This document shows, one piece after another, positions 1 through 9,634 of a stretch of DNA of 64,000 nt. Position 1 is the stretch's first letter. The number at the start of each line of letters is the position of its first letter. This stretch comes from Thermoanaerobacterium sp. CMT5567-10. GTDB lineage: Bacteria; Bacillota; Thermoanaerobacteria; Thermoanaerobacterales; Thermoanaerobacteraceae. The notes under the pieces are model-generated. The model saw only the letters and a program-made list of their open reading frames with translations, searched no databases and had not been told where the DNA came from. The stretch spans positions 879,001 to 943,000 of the forward strand of contig NZ_CP130558.2 of NCBI RefSeq assembly GCF_030534315.2. Direction: 5' to 3'. The translations under genes and the position numbers were made by a program.

Positions 1-303
1 TATAGGACAGATAAAACAGCACTAGTGCTGGGGCTTTACAATGAAGAAGGCAAACTTGTACACATTGGAAATGTAGAATCTGGCATTTCGCAGAAAGAAC
101 TTACAGCATTTATGGAGGTAGCAAAAGATATAAAAGTTAAAAATAATTTTTACGGTGCTAAAATAAACAATGTTCAATGGATCATGCCTGTGCTTGTTTG
201 TAAAGTAAAGTTTATGGAGTGGTCAGAAAATTTTAAAATGAGAGCTCCATCTTTTTTAGAGTTTATCTACAATGCAAAACCTTATGAATGTAGATTTACG
301 TAA
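1..303 (+). CDS. ATP-dependent DNA ligase, C-terminal end (partial)
   Basis: The frame is open to the first base, so this is the 3' end of a longer gene cut by the window edge. About 100 residues are visible and resemble the OB-fold domain of ATP-dependent (LigD-type) ligases: a Gly-rich start, then a PVLVCKVKFMEW segment followed by RAPSF, as in the family's conserved xLVxEVxFxEW...RxPSF tail. The role would be nick sealing or end joining; no catalytic residues are in view because the nucleotidyltransferase domain lies upstream. The next gene starts 67 bases downstream on the same strand. Identification rests on the tail motif alone. Confidence 0.7.
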   Translation, partial: YRTDKTALVLGLYNEEGKLVHIGNVESGISQKELTAFMEVAKDIKVKNNFYGAKINNVQWIMPVLVCKVKFMEWSENFKMRAPSFLEFIYNAKPYECRFT

Positions 304-370
304 ATTAATTGAAATATACACATTATTGATTTAAAATAAAATTATAAATGTACAAGGGGGATACTTTCAA

Positions 371-2032
371 TTGTCATCAATAAATAAAAAGCGGATTTTA
401 GTTGTGCTTATTACATTTTTATTTTTAATATCATGCCTTGTAATACGACTTATATGGCTTCAGGTTGTTATGGCACCTAAATATTCATTGGCTGTTAAAA
501 AGCAGACTACATCAAATATTGTATTAAAACCTCAAAGAGGAATAATATATGATGCAAATGGAAATATCCTCGCAACTAACGTAGCCGGCGGTGATGTATA
601 TGTTGCACCAAAGAATATAAAGCATCCAGATAAAATTGCAAATCAATTGTACAGCTTATTAGGGATGAAAAAAGATTCACTGTATAAGCTTCTAAACAAT
701 AAAAATTCTGAGTGGACTGTCCTTAAAAAAAATGTTTCTCTGGACAATATAAACAAAATAAAAAAGCTAAATCTTGAGGGTATTTATATCGAAGATACAA
801 GCATCAGAAGTTATCCAGATGGCAATTTGCTGTCACAGACGCTAGGATTTACCGGCACTGATGGGAATGGACTATATGGACTTGAATATTCATTTGACAA
901 ATACCTAAATGGCATACCAGGTTTAGAGATAGCAACTACTGATGAAATTGGTCATGTCGTAGGACTCCCTGAAAAATTGTATGAACCTAAAAAAGGAGAT
1001 GATTTGGTCCTTACTGTTGATTCTGTTATACAAGGATATGCAGAAACAGCCATAGAGAAAGCTTATGAAACATACGATCCAGCCAATGGTATCACAGCCA
1101 TAGTAATGAATCCAAAAACTGGAGATATACTTGCAATGGCCAATATACCTGACTTTAACCCAAATGAGCCAAATAAGGTAAGCTCGCTTGATACATGGGC
1201 AAATCCGGCTATATCATACATATATGAACCTGGTTCAGTATTTAAAGTAGTAACAGCATCTGCAGCTTTAGAAGAATCACTTGTTACACCAAATGAGCAA
1301 TTTTACGATCCCGGTTATTATATAGTATCCGGTCACAAGATAAATAGCTGGACGAAATTAGGAAATATAGACTTCTCACAAGCGGTGGCAATGTCCAGTG
1401 ATACGGTATTTATGAAGATAATAGTTGAAAGGCTTAAATTAAATACATTGTACAAGTACATAAACGCCTTTGGATTCGGAAATCCAACAGGAATACAGCT
1501 TCCAGGTGAAGCATCAGGCATGATAATCAACGAGAAAAACGTATATCCTGTTGACCTTGCATCGATGTCTTTTGGACAAGGCATCGCGGTAACACCACTG
1601 CAAATGATAGATGCCTTTTCAGCAGCTATAAATGGCGGATACTTAATGAAACCAAATATAGTAAAAGAGATAAAATCAGGTGATAAAGTCATAAAAGAAT
1701 TTAAACCTCAAGTCATAAGGCAGGTTATATCACAAGACACATCAAACACCATGAAAGAGCTGCTTAAAAAAGTCGTCGATGAGGGAACGGGAACAGCATG
1801 TCAAATACCTGACTTTACTGTAGGAGGAAAATCCGGTACAACTGAGAATTACTCACCAGGAAAATACACAGCATCTTTCGCAGCATTTGCACCAGTAGAC
1901 AATCCTCAAGTATCAGTTTTAGTAGTCATCAGAAATCCTACTAAAAACGGCCACATGGGCGGAGAAATTGCAGCACCTGTCGTAAAAGACATACTTTCAA
2001 ACACCTTAAGATATCTGATGATAAAAAAATAG
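371..2032 (+). CDS. class B penicillin-binding protein (PBP2-like transpeptidase)
   Basis: A D,D-transpeptidase that cross-links peptidoglycan on the outer face of the membrane. One N-terminal membrane anchor (about residues 9-33) is followed by the RGIIYDANGNILA dimerisation motif and a C-terminal transpeptidase domain. The catalytic motifs are visible: SVFK (Ser289, Lys292), SSD (342-344) and KSGTT (487-491). SSD in place of SxN is known from the PBP2/MrdA group. At 553 residues there is no PASTA domain, which separates it from many SpoVD/FtsI proteins. The start is TTG at 371, behind AAGGGGG at 353-359. The gene ends in a bidirectional terminator. An elongation or a sporulation role cannot be told apart here. 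Confidence 0.88.
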   Translation: MSSINKKRILVVLITFLFLISCLVIRLIWLQVVMAPKYSLAVKKQTTSNIVLKPQRGIIYDANGNILATNVAGGDVYVAPKNIKHPDKIANQLYSLLGMKKDSLYKLLNNKNSEWTVLKKNVSLDNINKIKKLNLEGIYIEDTSIRSYPDGNLLSQTLGFTGTDGNGLYGLEYSFDKYLNGIPGLEIATTDEIGHVVGLPEKLYEPKKGDDLVLTVDSVIQGYAETAIEKAYETYDPANGITAIVMNPKTGDILAMANIPDFNPNEPNKVSSLDTWANPAISYIYEPGSVFKVVTASAALEESLVTPNEQFYDPGYYIVSGHKINSWTKLGNIDFSQAVAMSSDTVFMKIIVERLKLNTLYKYINAFGFGNPTGIQLPGEASGMIINEKNVYPVDLASMSFGQGIAVTPLQMIDAFSAAINGGYLMKPNIVKEIKSGDKVIKEFKPQVIRQVISQDTSNTMKELLKKVVDEGTGTACQIPDFTVGGKSGTTENYSPGKYTASFAAFAPVDNPQVSVLVVIRNPTKNGHMGGEIAAPVVKDILSNTLRYLMIKK

Positions 2033-2063
2033 CCGTACATTTTAAAATGTGCGGCTATTTAAT
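2024..2063. terminator. bidirectional intrinsic terminator
   Basis: A near-perfect palindrome (arms 2026-2043 and 2044-2061, one G-T wobble) with an A-run on the left and a T-run on the right. It contains the stop codons of both converging genes (TAG at 2030-2032; TAA of the minus-strand gene at 2059-2061), so it can end transcription from both sides. Confidence 0.85.
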
Positions 2064-2427
2064 ATACTATATCATCTACTTCTCCTTTTTTGCCTCCTGT
2101 AACTCTTACTACTACTCTGTTTGGAAGGCATACTATCTGCTGTCCTTCTTTTTCTATCCAGCCTGTATTAACACATATTTGATCTGGACAATCAGACTCC
2201 TTCATTCTGACTTTTCCATCTTTAATCTCTACAACATTTATGTGTTTGCCATTGTGTACAGTAACCGTCTTGTCAACATCTAAAGGCAATTCTTGATATT
2301 TAGAACCATTCACTTCAATTACGACATTGGTTCCGGTTCTTAACAACGCCTTGTCATAAGTAAAATAAGCAGAAACAAGAGAAATAATCAAAAGCACACC
2401 TATTAAGATTTTATCACCTATTTTCAT
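2059..2427 (-). CDS. NusG domain II-containing protein, membrane-anchored
   Basis: A 122-residue protein with one N-terminal membrane segment (about residues 7-24) and a small extracytoplasmic beta-domain of the NusG_II type. The family signature is seen in DCPDQICVNTGWI followed by QQIVCLPNRVVVRV, with two cysteines. Proteins of this family commonly sit next to ApbE or FMN-binding genes and are thought to belong to extracytoplasmic flavin electron-transfer systems; the exact role is not established. The start overlaps the end of the ApbE gene by 14 bases, so the two are translationally coupled. This is the last gene before the bidirectional terminator. Confidence 0.75.
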   Translation of the reverse strand: MKIGDKILIGVLLIISLVSAYFTYDKALLRTGTNVVIEVNGSKYQELPLDVDKTVTVHNGKHINVVEIKDGKVRMKESDCPDQICVNTGWIEKEGQQIVCLPNRVVVRVTGGKKGEVDDIVY

Positions 2428-3463
2428 ACAGTTTAAACCTCGAATCTGTTATTTTTAACTTTCCTTTAAGGCCTGATGTTGCATAGACCTTATAATCAGG
2501 TGTGACAAAGATTGCATCTACACCAGGCATGCTCTCTATCAATTTCATCCCTTTATCAACGCCTAAAATAAAAGTAATTGTAGACAATGCATCAGCATCA
2601 ATTGATTTTATATTTGTAGACACTATTGTAGTGCTGACGACACCGCTTTCTGCAGGATATCCTGTAAAGGGATTTAATATATGATGATATCTTTTCCCGT
2701 TTTGAATAAAATATCTTTCATAATTGCCAGATGTATCAATCAGCATGTCTTTTCCAGAAACGATGGCAAAATACTTACCCTTATCTCCAAAAGGATCCTG
2801 TATGCCTATATTCCAATTTGAACCATCAGGCTTAGAACCATACATGTAAACACTGCTGCCGCCAAGATTTATAAGTGCATGCTTAATCCCATTTTTCTTC
2901 ATAATATTTTCTATTTCATCAGCAGCGTATCCTTTAGCAATTCCTCCTAAGTCAATAGCCATACCTTTTCTACTTAATTTAACTTCATCGTTCTTTTCAT
3001 CCAGCAAGACATCTTTGTAGTTTATGTACTTCATAGCATCCTTAATCTGGCTTTCCGTCGGAACATGGGCATGATTTGTGCCAATTCCCCACAAATTTAT
3101 CAATGGAGCAATAGTTATATCAAAGTTGCCCCCACTTATTTCCCCGTACTTTAAAGCCGTCTTTATCACGTAAAATGTTTCTGGATTTACCTTGACATAC
3201 TTTTTCCCTGCATTTTCATTTATCTTTTCTACATCGCTACCACTCTTTTGGCTGCTCATGATGTTATCAATTTCTTTCAATTTTTCCATCGACTCATCAA
3301 CTGCTTTTTTAGCATTTCTACCGTAGGCCGTCACTTGAATAACCGTATCCATCATAAAATCAGTACGTGTATACTGCTGATTATTGTTTCCACAGGCAAT
3401 TAAAGATAGGGGTATAAAAACTACCATTAAAATTGCAATGACTTTTTTAACAATTTGTTTCAT
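2414..3463 (-). CDS. apbE: FAD:protein FMN transferase (ApbE lipoprotein)
   Basis: The enzyme attaches FMN covalently to Thr/Ser of FMN-binding domain proteins outside the cytoplasm, using FAD. A signal peptide with a lipobox ends at IPLSLIAC, so it is a lipoprotein. Family motifs are MDTVIQVTAYG near the N-terminus, the GGNFDITIAPLINLWGIG block, IDLGGIAKGYAADEI, ALINLGGS and DADALSTITFILG. The length (349 residues) is normal. The start is placed at the ATG at 3463; an in-frame TTG at 3475 sits directly on the GAGAGGA ribosome-binding site. The likely target in this window is the FMN-binding protein at 22403-23668, which carries a DAVSGAT acceptor motif. Confidence 0.9.
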   Translation of the reverse strand: MKQIVKKVIAILMVVFIPLSLIACGNNNQQYTRTDFMMDTVIQVTAYGRNAKKAVDESMEKLKEIDNIMSSQKSGSDVEKINENAGKKYVKVNPETFYVIKTALKYGEISGGNFDITIAPLINLWGIGTNHAHVPTESQIKDAMKYINYKDVLLDEKNDEVKLSRKGMAIDLGGIAKGYAADEIENIMKKNGIKHALINLGGSSVYMYGSKPDGSNWNIGIQDPFGDKGKYFAIVSGKDMLIDTSGNYERYFIQNGKRYHHILNPFTGYPAESGVVSTTIVSTNIKSIDADALSTITFILGVDKGMKLIESMPGVDAIFVTPDYKVYATSGLKGKLKITDSRFKLYENR

Positions 3464-3622
3464 ATAATTATACAATCCTCTCAGTATATCTATTTGTGAA
3501 ACTCATATTTTATTATAATTTTTTTTAATAATCTATTCAAGTGAAACAATAGATACCATTATCAACTTGTAAGTTCCCATTTTTACGTATATAATTTTAT
3601 TGTAAGGGGGGAAACTAGCGGA

Positions 3623-4333
3623 ATGATAAAATTCATGATAAAGATTTATATACTTTATTTAGTATTGGTAGCATTGCTTCCTACAATGCTTGGTCGTATA
3701 TTCCATTATAATGTTATCTATAGCAGCAGAAAAAAGAAAGTACCCTGGATAGTAATCACTTTCGATGATGGGCCAGATCCAGAATACACGCCTGTACTCC
3801 TATCAATTCTTGATAAATACAATGTTAAAGCGTGCTTTTTTTTGTTGGCAGACAAAGTTGAAAAGTATCCGGATCTAGCTAGAGAAATCGTAAATAGAGG
3901 CCATGAAATTGGCATACATGGTTATAAGCATCACATAAACTGGTTTTTGGGACCTATTGCTACGTACAAGGAATTATTGAAATCAGTTGAAATTATTTCT
4001 CAGATCACTGGAAAGTATCCTTCATATTATAGGCCTCCATGGGGATTATTTACAACTTTTATCTACCAGTATTCAAAAAAATTAGGCATCAAAATAATTT
4101 TATGGAGCTACATGAGCTGGGATTGGAAAGTAAAAGATCCAAATCTGATAGTAAATCGCGTACTAAACAAAGTAAAAGGCGGAAACATTTTGATATTTCA
4201 CGATAGCAGCGACAACATAGGGTCAGACAAAGAGGCTCCTGAGACAATGCTTATAGCTCTTGATAAGATAATAAGCGGAATAAAAAAGAAAAACTTAGAA
4301 ATTGTTGACATAAATAAATTTATATTTTCTTAA
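3623..4333 (+). CDS. polysaccharide deacetylase family protein (NodB domain)
   Basis: A membrane-anchored NodB-fold deacetylase (236 residues) of the CE4 family, which removes N- or O-acetyl groups from peptidoglycan or other polysaccharides. One N-terminal hydrophobic segment (about 5-22) precedes the catalytic domain. Visible motifs are TFDDGPDPEYTPVLLSIL (motif 1, base and metal Asp), HEIGIHGYKHH (motif 2, metal His), RPPWG (motif 3) and a late ILIFHDS (motif 5 His). The start follows AAGGGGGG with good spacing. The next gene starts 14 bases downstream, so the two probably form an operon. The natural substrate cannot be read from the sequence. Confidence 0.85.
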   Translation: MIKFMIKIYILYLVLVALLPTMLGRIFHYNVIYSSRKKKVPWIVITFDDGPDPEYTPVLLSILDKYNVKACFFLLADKVEKYPDLAREIVNRGHEIGIHGYKHHINWFLGPIATYKELLKSVEIISQITGKYPSYYRPPWGLFTTFIYQYSKKLGIKIILWSYMSWDWKVKDPNLIVNRVLNKVKGGNILIFHDSSDNIGSDKEAPETMLIALDKIISGIKKKNLEIVDINKFIFS

Positions 4334-4347
4334 ATGGGGTATTACAA

Positions 4348-4893
4348 ATGAAAAAAATTTTTATGTACATTTGGTCTTTGTGGGAATTCATTTTTGCAAA
4401 GCTGAATAGGATACACACGGTTGGAGGAGACGATTCTGAAATCAGAATCGCAATCAAGAAATACAAAGGTGAGAAACTCCTGCTAAATGATGGAACTGTG
4501 TTGAACAATGGAGATAAATTTGGTGAACTGCACTTAAACAACAATGCCCTTACACAAATCACATCTAGCAGCAGCTCACCTATAGCCATTGGAATAATAG
4601 CATTAAAAAGATTTAAAAAATCTATAAAGGCATTAAAAACCTACATAGACGATCACCATGAATTTGATGATGTAAATGTATTTATGGGTTACACTCTATT
4701 CAATGAAGGCATTGAAATGCTGGGCTTCGAAGTCAGAGATATAAAATCGCCTTTAGAAAAATTCATAGTTACTCATTATGAAATGCTGCTTTTAGCTATA
4801 TTTCATCCTGATGGTTTTAAGCGGCTGCGGGACAATAAGTTTACATCAAAGATGGTATTAATTACAAAAAATACAATTAACAGTCGCTACTAA
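4348..4893 (+). CDS. YkoP-like conserved protein, partner of polysaccharide deacetylase
   Basis: A 181-residue soluble protein of unknown function. The N-terminal half (KLNRIHTVGGDDSEIRIAIK, then LLLNDGTVLNNGDKFGELHL) resembles the YkoP-type domain found beside or fused to deacetylases in Bacilli and Clostridia. I recognise it from that pattern and from its place 14 bases behind a deacetylase gene. No catalytic motif, signal peptide or membrane segment is evident. Its stop overlaps the stop of the converging gene by four bases. The family name is tentative. Confidence 0.5.
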   Translation: MKKIFMYIWSLWEFIFAKLNRIHTVGGDDSEIRIAIKKYKGEKLLLNDGTVLNNGDKFGELHLNNNALTQITSSSSSPIAIGIIALKRFKKSIKALKTYIDDHHEFDDVNVFMGYTLFNEGIEMLGFEVRDIKSPLEKFIVTHYEMLLLAIFHPDGFKRLRDNKFTSKMVLITKNTINSRY

Positions 4894-6173
4894 TTTATTA
4901 TTTTTTCGATTTTATTCAATATCATCTTTTCATTTTCCTTATTTATTAATCCATCTATTATTGCTTTATTTATTTTTACGTTTTTACCATGCCAATTTGG
5001 TGGCGGATAATCTGTGTATTTGACAGCTTTATCAATTTTTTTCATGAGTTCATCATTTAAAGCGATGCTTTTTTTAACAGGAATATATCCTATCTTTTCT
5101 ACGCTTTCTTGAGAATCTGTAATAAACTTTACAAACTTATATGCCATTTCCAATTTCTTTTTATCGCTTTGTTTTGTTACACCATATCCATAGACTTTTG
5201 GAGACAGTGTAAGAGGAACATCGCTATCCCCTTCCGGATATAGTGCAACATCAAAATCAAAAAGTTTATTTTTATTTTGAAGATATTTAAGGTACTGTAT
5301 CTTATAGCTTTCATCGATTAAAACAGCACTCTCCTTAAGGACTGTAAAGCTATCCCATACTTTGTTGTAATCATCACCGTATGAAACTGGATCTATTACA
5401 CCCCTTTCGCTTAATTCAATCAATTTTTTGAGTCCAGACTCCGCCTGCGGACCTTTAAATGATACTACACCTTCATCATTGACGATATTTGCACCGTCTG
5501 ACATCAATATACCCCAAAGATTATAACTTCCTTCAATGTACATTGACAGGCCATAGTAACTTTTCTTTTCCTTTTTACCCGTTTGATACGTCAATTTTGT
5601 CATATCTTCTAAAAATTCATCATATGTCCATTCGCTATCCTGAGGAACCTCAATTTCTTTCTTGCTAAACAAATCGTTATTTATATACAGCACGCTTGTG
5701 TACATTCCCAAAGGAATGCCATAAATACTTTTATTATACATGAATCCATTGAGGACATTTTCTTTTAATGAATTCTTATAACTTTTATCCAGATATTTGT
5801 CAAGCGGTTCTAATTTATCATTGTAGATAAATGGACTGTCTGAAGTTATAGGAATTATATCAGGTTTACCATCACCAATTATATCATTGAGATCATAGTA
5901 AAAATTGCTATTTTTAATTGGCTCAAATTCAATTATAACCCCTGGATGCAAATATTCAAAATCTTGTATCTTTTTCTTTATAAAATTATAACCTGTTGGA
6001 TCATCAGTTGACCAATGTGGAAAATCCCAAAATGTGATTATTCCTCTATAATCTTCCTCCTCAATTGGCGAAAAATCTATTTTACCAGTTTCATGCAAAT
6101 ACATATAGTAAGGCCAGGACAATAAAAACATTATTATTAATAATATCAGAAAAAGAGTAAAAGGCTTTTTCAT
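4890..6173 (-). CDS. extracellular solute-binding protein, family 1 (orphan, membrane-anchored)
   Basis: A sugar-type ABC binding protein (CUT1/MalE class, about 427 residues). It has an uncleaved-looking N-terminal hydrophobic segment (about 5-23) and no lipobox cysteine, so it is probably anchored by a transmembrane helix. The fold is supported by ITFWDFPHW, FEYLHPGVIIEFEPI and GKPDIIPI early, and by WTYDEFLEDMTKLT and AYKFVKFITDSQESVEKIGYIPV late. The start is the ATG at 6173, five bases after GAGGTGG. No permease or ATPase genes adjoin it; the upstream neighbour is a DUF624 protein, a pairing also seen in CUT1 loci. It may serve a transporter encoded elsewhere. Confidence 0.75.
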   Translation of the reverse strand: MKKPFTLFLILLIIMFLLSWPYYMYLHETGKIDFSPIEEEDYRGIITFWDFPHWSTDDPTGYNFIKKKIQDFEYLHPGVIIEFEPIKNSNFYYDLNDIIGDGKPDIIPITSDSPFIYNDKLEPLDKYLDKSYKNSLKENVLNGFMYNKSIYGIPLGMYTSVLYINNDLFSKKEIEVPQDSEWTYDEFLEDMTKLTYQTGKKEKKSYYGLSMYIEGSYNLWGILMSDGANIVNDEGVVSFKGPQAESGLKKLIELSERGVIDPVSYGDDYNKVWDSFTVLKESAVLIDESYKIQYLKYLQNKNKLFDFDVALYPEGDSDVPLTLSPKVYGYGVTKQSDKKKLEMAYKFVKFITDSQESVEKIGYIPVKKSIALNDELMKKIDKAVKYTDYPPPNWHGKNVKINKAIIDGLINKENEKMILNKIEKIIN

Positions 6174-6294
6174 AAAATCCACCTCTTACTCTATCTATAT
6201 TCACGTTAAACAATCCGTATCACTGTTTATTTTATTAAGCACATCTATCTCTTTTTCTAATTTGTCAATATAGAAAATCTTATATAATAAATTT

Positions 6295-7017
6295 TTACTT
6301 ATCAGCTTTGTCATCTGTTTCTCCACTTTGCTCATTAACTTTACTGTCAATATATTTTTCAAATACACCTCTATCATATACGTTAATGGCAAGACCAACT
6401 AAACTTAAGCCTATCAATAAAAGTGGAATAAACGCAAATAAAATACATATAGCAATTAAAATTAAGCTTAAAAGCACCATTCCAATGGTCTGAGGCAGTT
6501 TAATTATAGAAAATATTAAAGCATTTTTATAAATGTGCTTAATTTTTAGATCATACGTAACCATCAATGGATAAATATAAACATTCATCAGAACAAGTAT
6601 AAAGCCAATAAAAATCGTAATATAAGTCCCTGCAATTTTTATAAAGCCTGTACTGTAAGACGAATATATCTTATAATTATTTATAAGAATAATAGCTGCT
6701 ATCCCATTTATCAAAGTTATAACAAAACTCTGCTTAAAATTTTTAATAAACCCATCTTTGAAATCATTCCAAAGCCACACATTTCTGTTAAGTGTGTGAT
6801 TCCTAAGCACATTATTGAATCCTGCCAAAGCAGGTCCTATCGTCACAATAGGTATGCACGATACAATAAGCAAAAGATTAAGGCTTATAAGCTGCCAAAA
6901 ATTGTTCTTTAAAATATCAAAAAACAACGACACGCCCTTCTTAGGAATATCATCAGCCTTCAAATCAGGCCTATGTGGATCGCCATAGTACATTCTATTA
7001 AAAAAATTTCCAAACAT
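6295..7017 (-). CDS. DUF624 (YesL-like) integral membrane protein
   Basis: A 240-residue membrane protein with about five hydrophobic segments. The family pattern is clear: an N-terminal FFNRMYYGD and KKGVSLFFDILKNNFWQL entering the first helix, then CIPIVTIGPALAGFNNVLR with the conserved TxGPA turn. DUF624 proteins usually sit with CUT1 sugar transporter genes in Firmicutes; their function is unknown. The start follows AGGAGAGG. The orphan binding-protein gene starts 122 bases downstream on the same strand, so a bicistronic unit is plausible. Confidence 0.8.
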   Translation of the reverse strand: MFGNFFNRMYYGDPHRPDLKADDIPKKGVSLFFDILKNNFWQLISLNLLLIVSCIPIVTIGPALAGFNNVLRNHTLNRNVWLWNDFKDGFIKNFKQSFVITLINGIAAIILINNYKIYSSYSTGFIKIAGTYITIFIGFILVLMNVYIYPLMVTYDLKIKHIYKNALIFSIIKLPQTIGMVLLSLILIAICILFAFIPLLLIGLSLVGLAINVYDRGVFEKYIDSKVNEQSGETDDKADK

Positions 7018-7137
7018 CGTTTACCTCTCCTATATCAGTCTATACTTCAATTATAAATGGTATGTATAGATTTTTCAATGATAAAATTGAAGTATGCACC
7101 ATGTCATGTTAATAACTTTACGAAATATGTAAATAAT

Positions 7138-7207
7138 AAAACTATACGTTAGCAAAGCCTATGCAACTTTTTTATTATACAAAGCTTTGCAATCGTATAG
7201 TTTTTAT
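7138..7207 (-). terminator. long two-part hairpin after GH3 gene
   Basis: AACTATACG and CGTATAGTT form an outer stem, and AGCAAAGC / GCTTTGC an inner stem, around a 25-base AT-rich loop; a T-run follows on the minus strand. It lies just downstream of the GH3 stop codon and probably ends that transcript. Confidence 0.6.
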
Positions 7208-7215
7208 TTACTTTA

Positions 7216-9540
7216 TCAATTAGAAATTGTATTTAAGCCGTCAACAACTTCATTAACCATATCTTCGGTAAAAATTCCATTACTTAAGATAGTTAAAGCT
7301 CTTAAAGGCATATTTTTTAAAAACGCATTCATCATGTCTTTTTGAGATAAACTACTTATTTCTTGGCTGTTTATCTCTAACTGTTTTTTTAATATATTTA
7401 ACATGTCTTGTGAGTCGTTTGTGTCAGACTTTATTCTCTTTATTATGTTATAAATAATTTGTCTACCGTATTGATTTGTAATTACATCGTTTATTGTTGA
7501 ATTCCTAGTATACACTTTTTGTACTGATGTAGTTGATGTTACATGAATGACTGTTTTTAATAAAATATTTTTTGATGAGCTTCCTACTAAAATTTCAAAA
7601 TCTCCTGTTTCGACGTACCAATCCTCTAAGTCAACATCATAGTATGCAAATGCTCTTTTGTCTAAGTTGAAAACAACTGTTTTTTCTTCTCCTGGTTCAA
7701 GATATACTTTTTGGAATCCTTTTAGTTCTTTGTATGGTCTCATTACACTGCTTTGTATGTCTCGAACATATAATTGAATTGTTTCTTTTCCAGCACGTTT
7801 TCCAGTATTTTTTACTTTTACTCTTACTTCTATTGTTTCTTCATCTGTTATTTTGTTTTTGTTTGTAGAAATGTCTGTGTATTCAAATGTTGTATAGCTT
7901 AAACCATATCCAAATGGAAATAATGGTTCGACACCTTTTGTGTCATAATACCTGTATCCTACAAATATTCCTTCGCCATAGTTTACTACGTTTTTTTCTC
8001 CTGGAAAGTTTAGATATGATGGATTGTTTCTAAGTTCTCTTGGAAAAGTTTCTGCAAGTTTTCCGCATGGATTTTTTTCGCCAAACAGTATATCTGCAAT
8101 TGCTCCTCCTGATGCTTGACCTCCTAAATATGATTCTAATATACCTTTTACTTGATCGATCCAGGGCATTTCTACTGGTGATCCATTGCAAAGTACAACA
8201 ACAACATTTGGCTGAACCTCTGCAATAACTTGTATTAATTTATTGTGGCTTTCTGGGATCCTCATGTGTCCTCTGTCATATCCTTCTGATTCATAGCTAT
8301 CTGGCAAACCTGCAAATACAACAGCAACATCAGAATTTTTTGCTATATATGCTGCTTCTTCAATTAATTTATTGTTTGTTTCGTCTTTTTCTAATTCATA
8401 ACCTGGCGTATATTTAATTTCTGCTTCATTTCCTGCAATTTTTAATATTTCGTCATACGGAATATCTAATTTCGTTGGTACTATATGTGAACTTCCTCCA
8501 CCCTGATATCTTGGTTTTACGGCAAGTTCTCCTATTATTGCAATTTTACCTTGTTTTTTTAGTGGAAGTATTTCATCTTCGTTTTTTAATAGTACCATAC
8601 ATTCTGATGCGACTTGACGAGCTAATTGATGGTGTCTTTCTGCATCATAGTTTTGGTTTTTCTTTTTGTTTTCATATGCTTTAAAGACTATATTTAAAAT
8701 GCGTTCAACTGCCAAGTTTAAATATTCTTCTGATATTTGACCTTCTTTTACGGCTTCAACTATTTTTTTGTCTTCTTCTCCTCCACTTCCTGGCATCTCT
8801 ATATCTAATCCCGCTTTTAATGCTGCGACTCTATCGTTGACTGCTCCCCAATCTGATATGACTATTCCGTCAAACTTCCATTCGTTTCTAAGTATCTCAT
8901 TTATCAGGTGCTCATTTTCTGTTGCGTATACTCCATTTACTTTGTTGTACGATGCCATAACTGTCCATGGTTGTGACTGCTTTATAGCTCCTTCAAATCC
9001 TGTTAAGTAAATTTCACGTAGCGCTCTTTCATTTACTTTTACATCTACAGTCATTCTATAGTCTTCTTGATTGTTGGCTGCGTAATGTTTTATAGATGTT
9101 CCAACGCCTTTTGATTGAACTCCTTTTATATAGTTTGCAGCTAATTCAGATATTAAATATGGATCTTCTGATAGATATTCAAAGTTACGTCCACAAAGTG
9201 GAGATCGTTTTATATTGATTGCTGGTCCAAGCAATATATTAACATCTTCTGCTATGCACTCTTCTCCGATGGCCTCACCAACTTTTTTAACTAAATCTCT
9301 ATCCCAAGACGCTGCAAGAGCACTGCCAGACGGGAAGCAGGTTGCCGGCACACTATTATTGAGTCCAAGTTCATCTGATTTGTTTGCTTTTCTCAAACCG
9401 TGTGGTCCATCAGTCATCGTTATTGATGGAATCCCTAATCTTTCTATTGGCTTAGTTTGCCAAAGATTTAATCCTGAGCATAAACTTGCTTTTTCTTCTA
9501 ATGTCATCTCTGAAATGAGCTTTTTGATATCTCTTTTCAT
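7216..9540 (-). CDS. GH3 beta-glucosidase with C-terminal fibronectin III-like domain
   Basis: A family 3 glycoside hydrolase (774 residues) that releases terminal beta-linked glucose, or possibly xylose, from oligosaccharides. Order of domains: (beta/alpha)8 barrel with [10 protein letters not shown], the NFEYLSEDP block, KHYAANNQE and the nucleophile in [10 protein letters not shown] (Asp230); an alpha/beta sandwich with GSSHIVPT and [13 protein letters not shown]; then a fibronectin III-like domain around [18 protein letters not shown] roughly 90-residue C-terminal tail after the usual end is unexplained. There is no signal peptide, so it is cytoplasmic. The start is the ATG at 9540, six bases after AGGAGG; an in-frame TTG at 9555 overlaps that site. 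It lies downstream of the esterase and symporter genes. Confidence 0.92.
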   Translation of the reverse strand: MKRDIKKLISEMTLEEKASLCSGLNLWQTKPIERLGIPSITMTDGPHGLRKANKSDELGLNNSVPATCFPSGSALAASWDRDLVKKVGEAIGEECIAEDVNILLGPAINIKRSPLCGRNFEYLSEDPYLISELAANYIKGVQSKGVGTSIKHYAANNQEDYRMTVDVKVNERALREIYLTGFEGAIKQSQPWTVMASYNKVNGVYATENEHLINEILRNEWKFDGIVISDWGAVNDRVAALKAGLDIEMPGSGGEEDKKIVEAVKEGQISEEYLNLAVERILNIVFKAYENKKKNQNYDAERHHQLARQVASECMVLLKNEDEILPLKKQGKIAIIGELAVKPRYQGGGSSHIVPTKLDIPYDEILKIAGNEAEIKYTPGYELEKDETNNKLIEEAAYIAKNSDVAVVFAGLPDSYESEGYDRGHMRIPESHNKLIQVIAEVQPNVVVVLCNGSPVEMPWIDQVKGILESYLGGQASGGAIADILFGEKNPCGKLAETFPRELRNNPSYLNFPGEKNVVNYGEGIFVGYRYYDTKGVEPLFPFGYGLSYTTFEYTDISTNKNKITDEETIEVRVKVKNTGKRAGKETIQLYVRDIQSSVMRPYKELKGFQKVYLEPGEEKTVVFNLDKRAFAYYDVDLEDWYVETGDFEILVGSSSKNILLKTVIHVTSTTSVQKVYTRNSTINDVITNQYGRQIIYNIIKRIKSDTNDSQDMLNILKKQLEINSQEISSLSQKDMMNAFLKNMPLRALTILSNGIFTEDMVNEVVDGLNTISN

Positions 9541-9580
9541 TTTGAACCTCCTCAATTTTTAAAATACTTTAATACATTTA

Positions 9581-9627
9581 AATCATTCAAGGAGAATTTA
9601 TTCAAATAAAATTCTCCTTGAATGATT
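9581..9627 (-). terminator. intrinsic hairpin between esterase and GH3 genes
   Basis: A 19-base stem (9581-9599 and 9608-9627) with an 8-base loop and A/T flanks, directly after the esterase stop codon. It could end the symporter-esterase transcript, or partly reduce read-through into the GH3 gene. Confidence 0.7.
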
Positions 9628-9634
9628 TATTAAT

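Noticed and set aside
1333-1692. 119-codon minus-strand ORF inside the PBP gene
   Set aside because: Antisense shadow of a clearly conserved transpeptidase domain; no ribosome-binding site or homology.
6201-6398. 65-codon minus-strand ORF between the DUF624 and binding-protein genes
   Set aside because: It mostly overlaps the DUF624 gene in another frame and has no ribosome-binding site.
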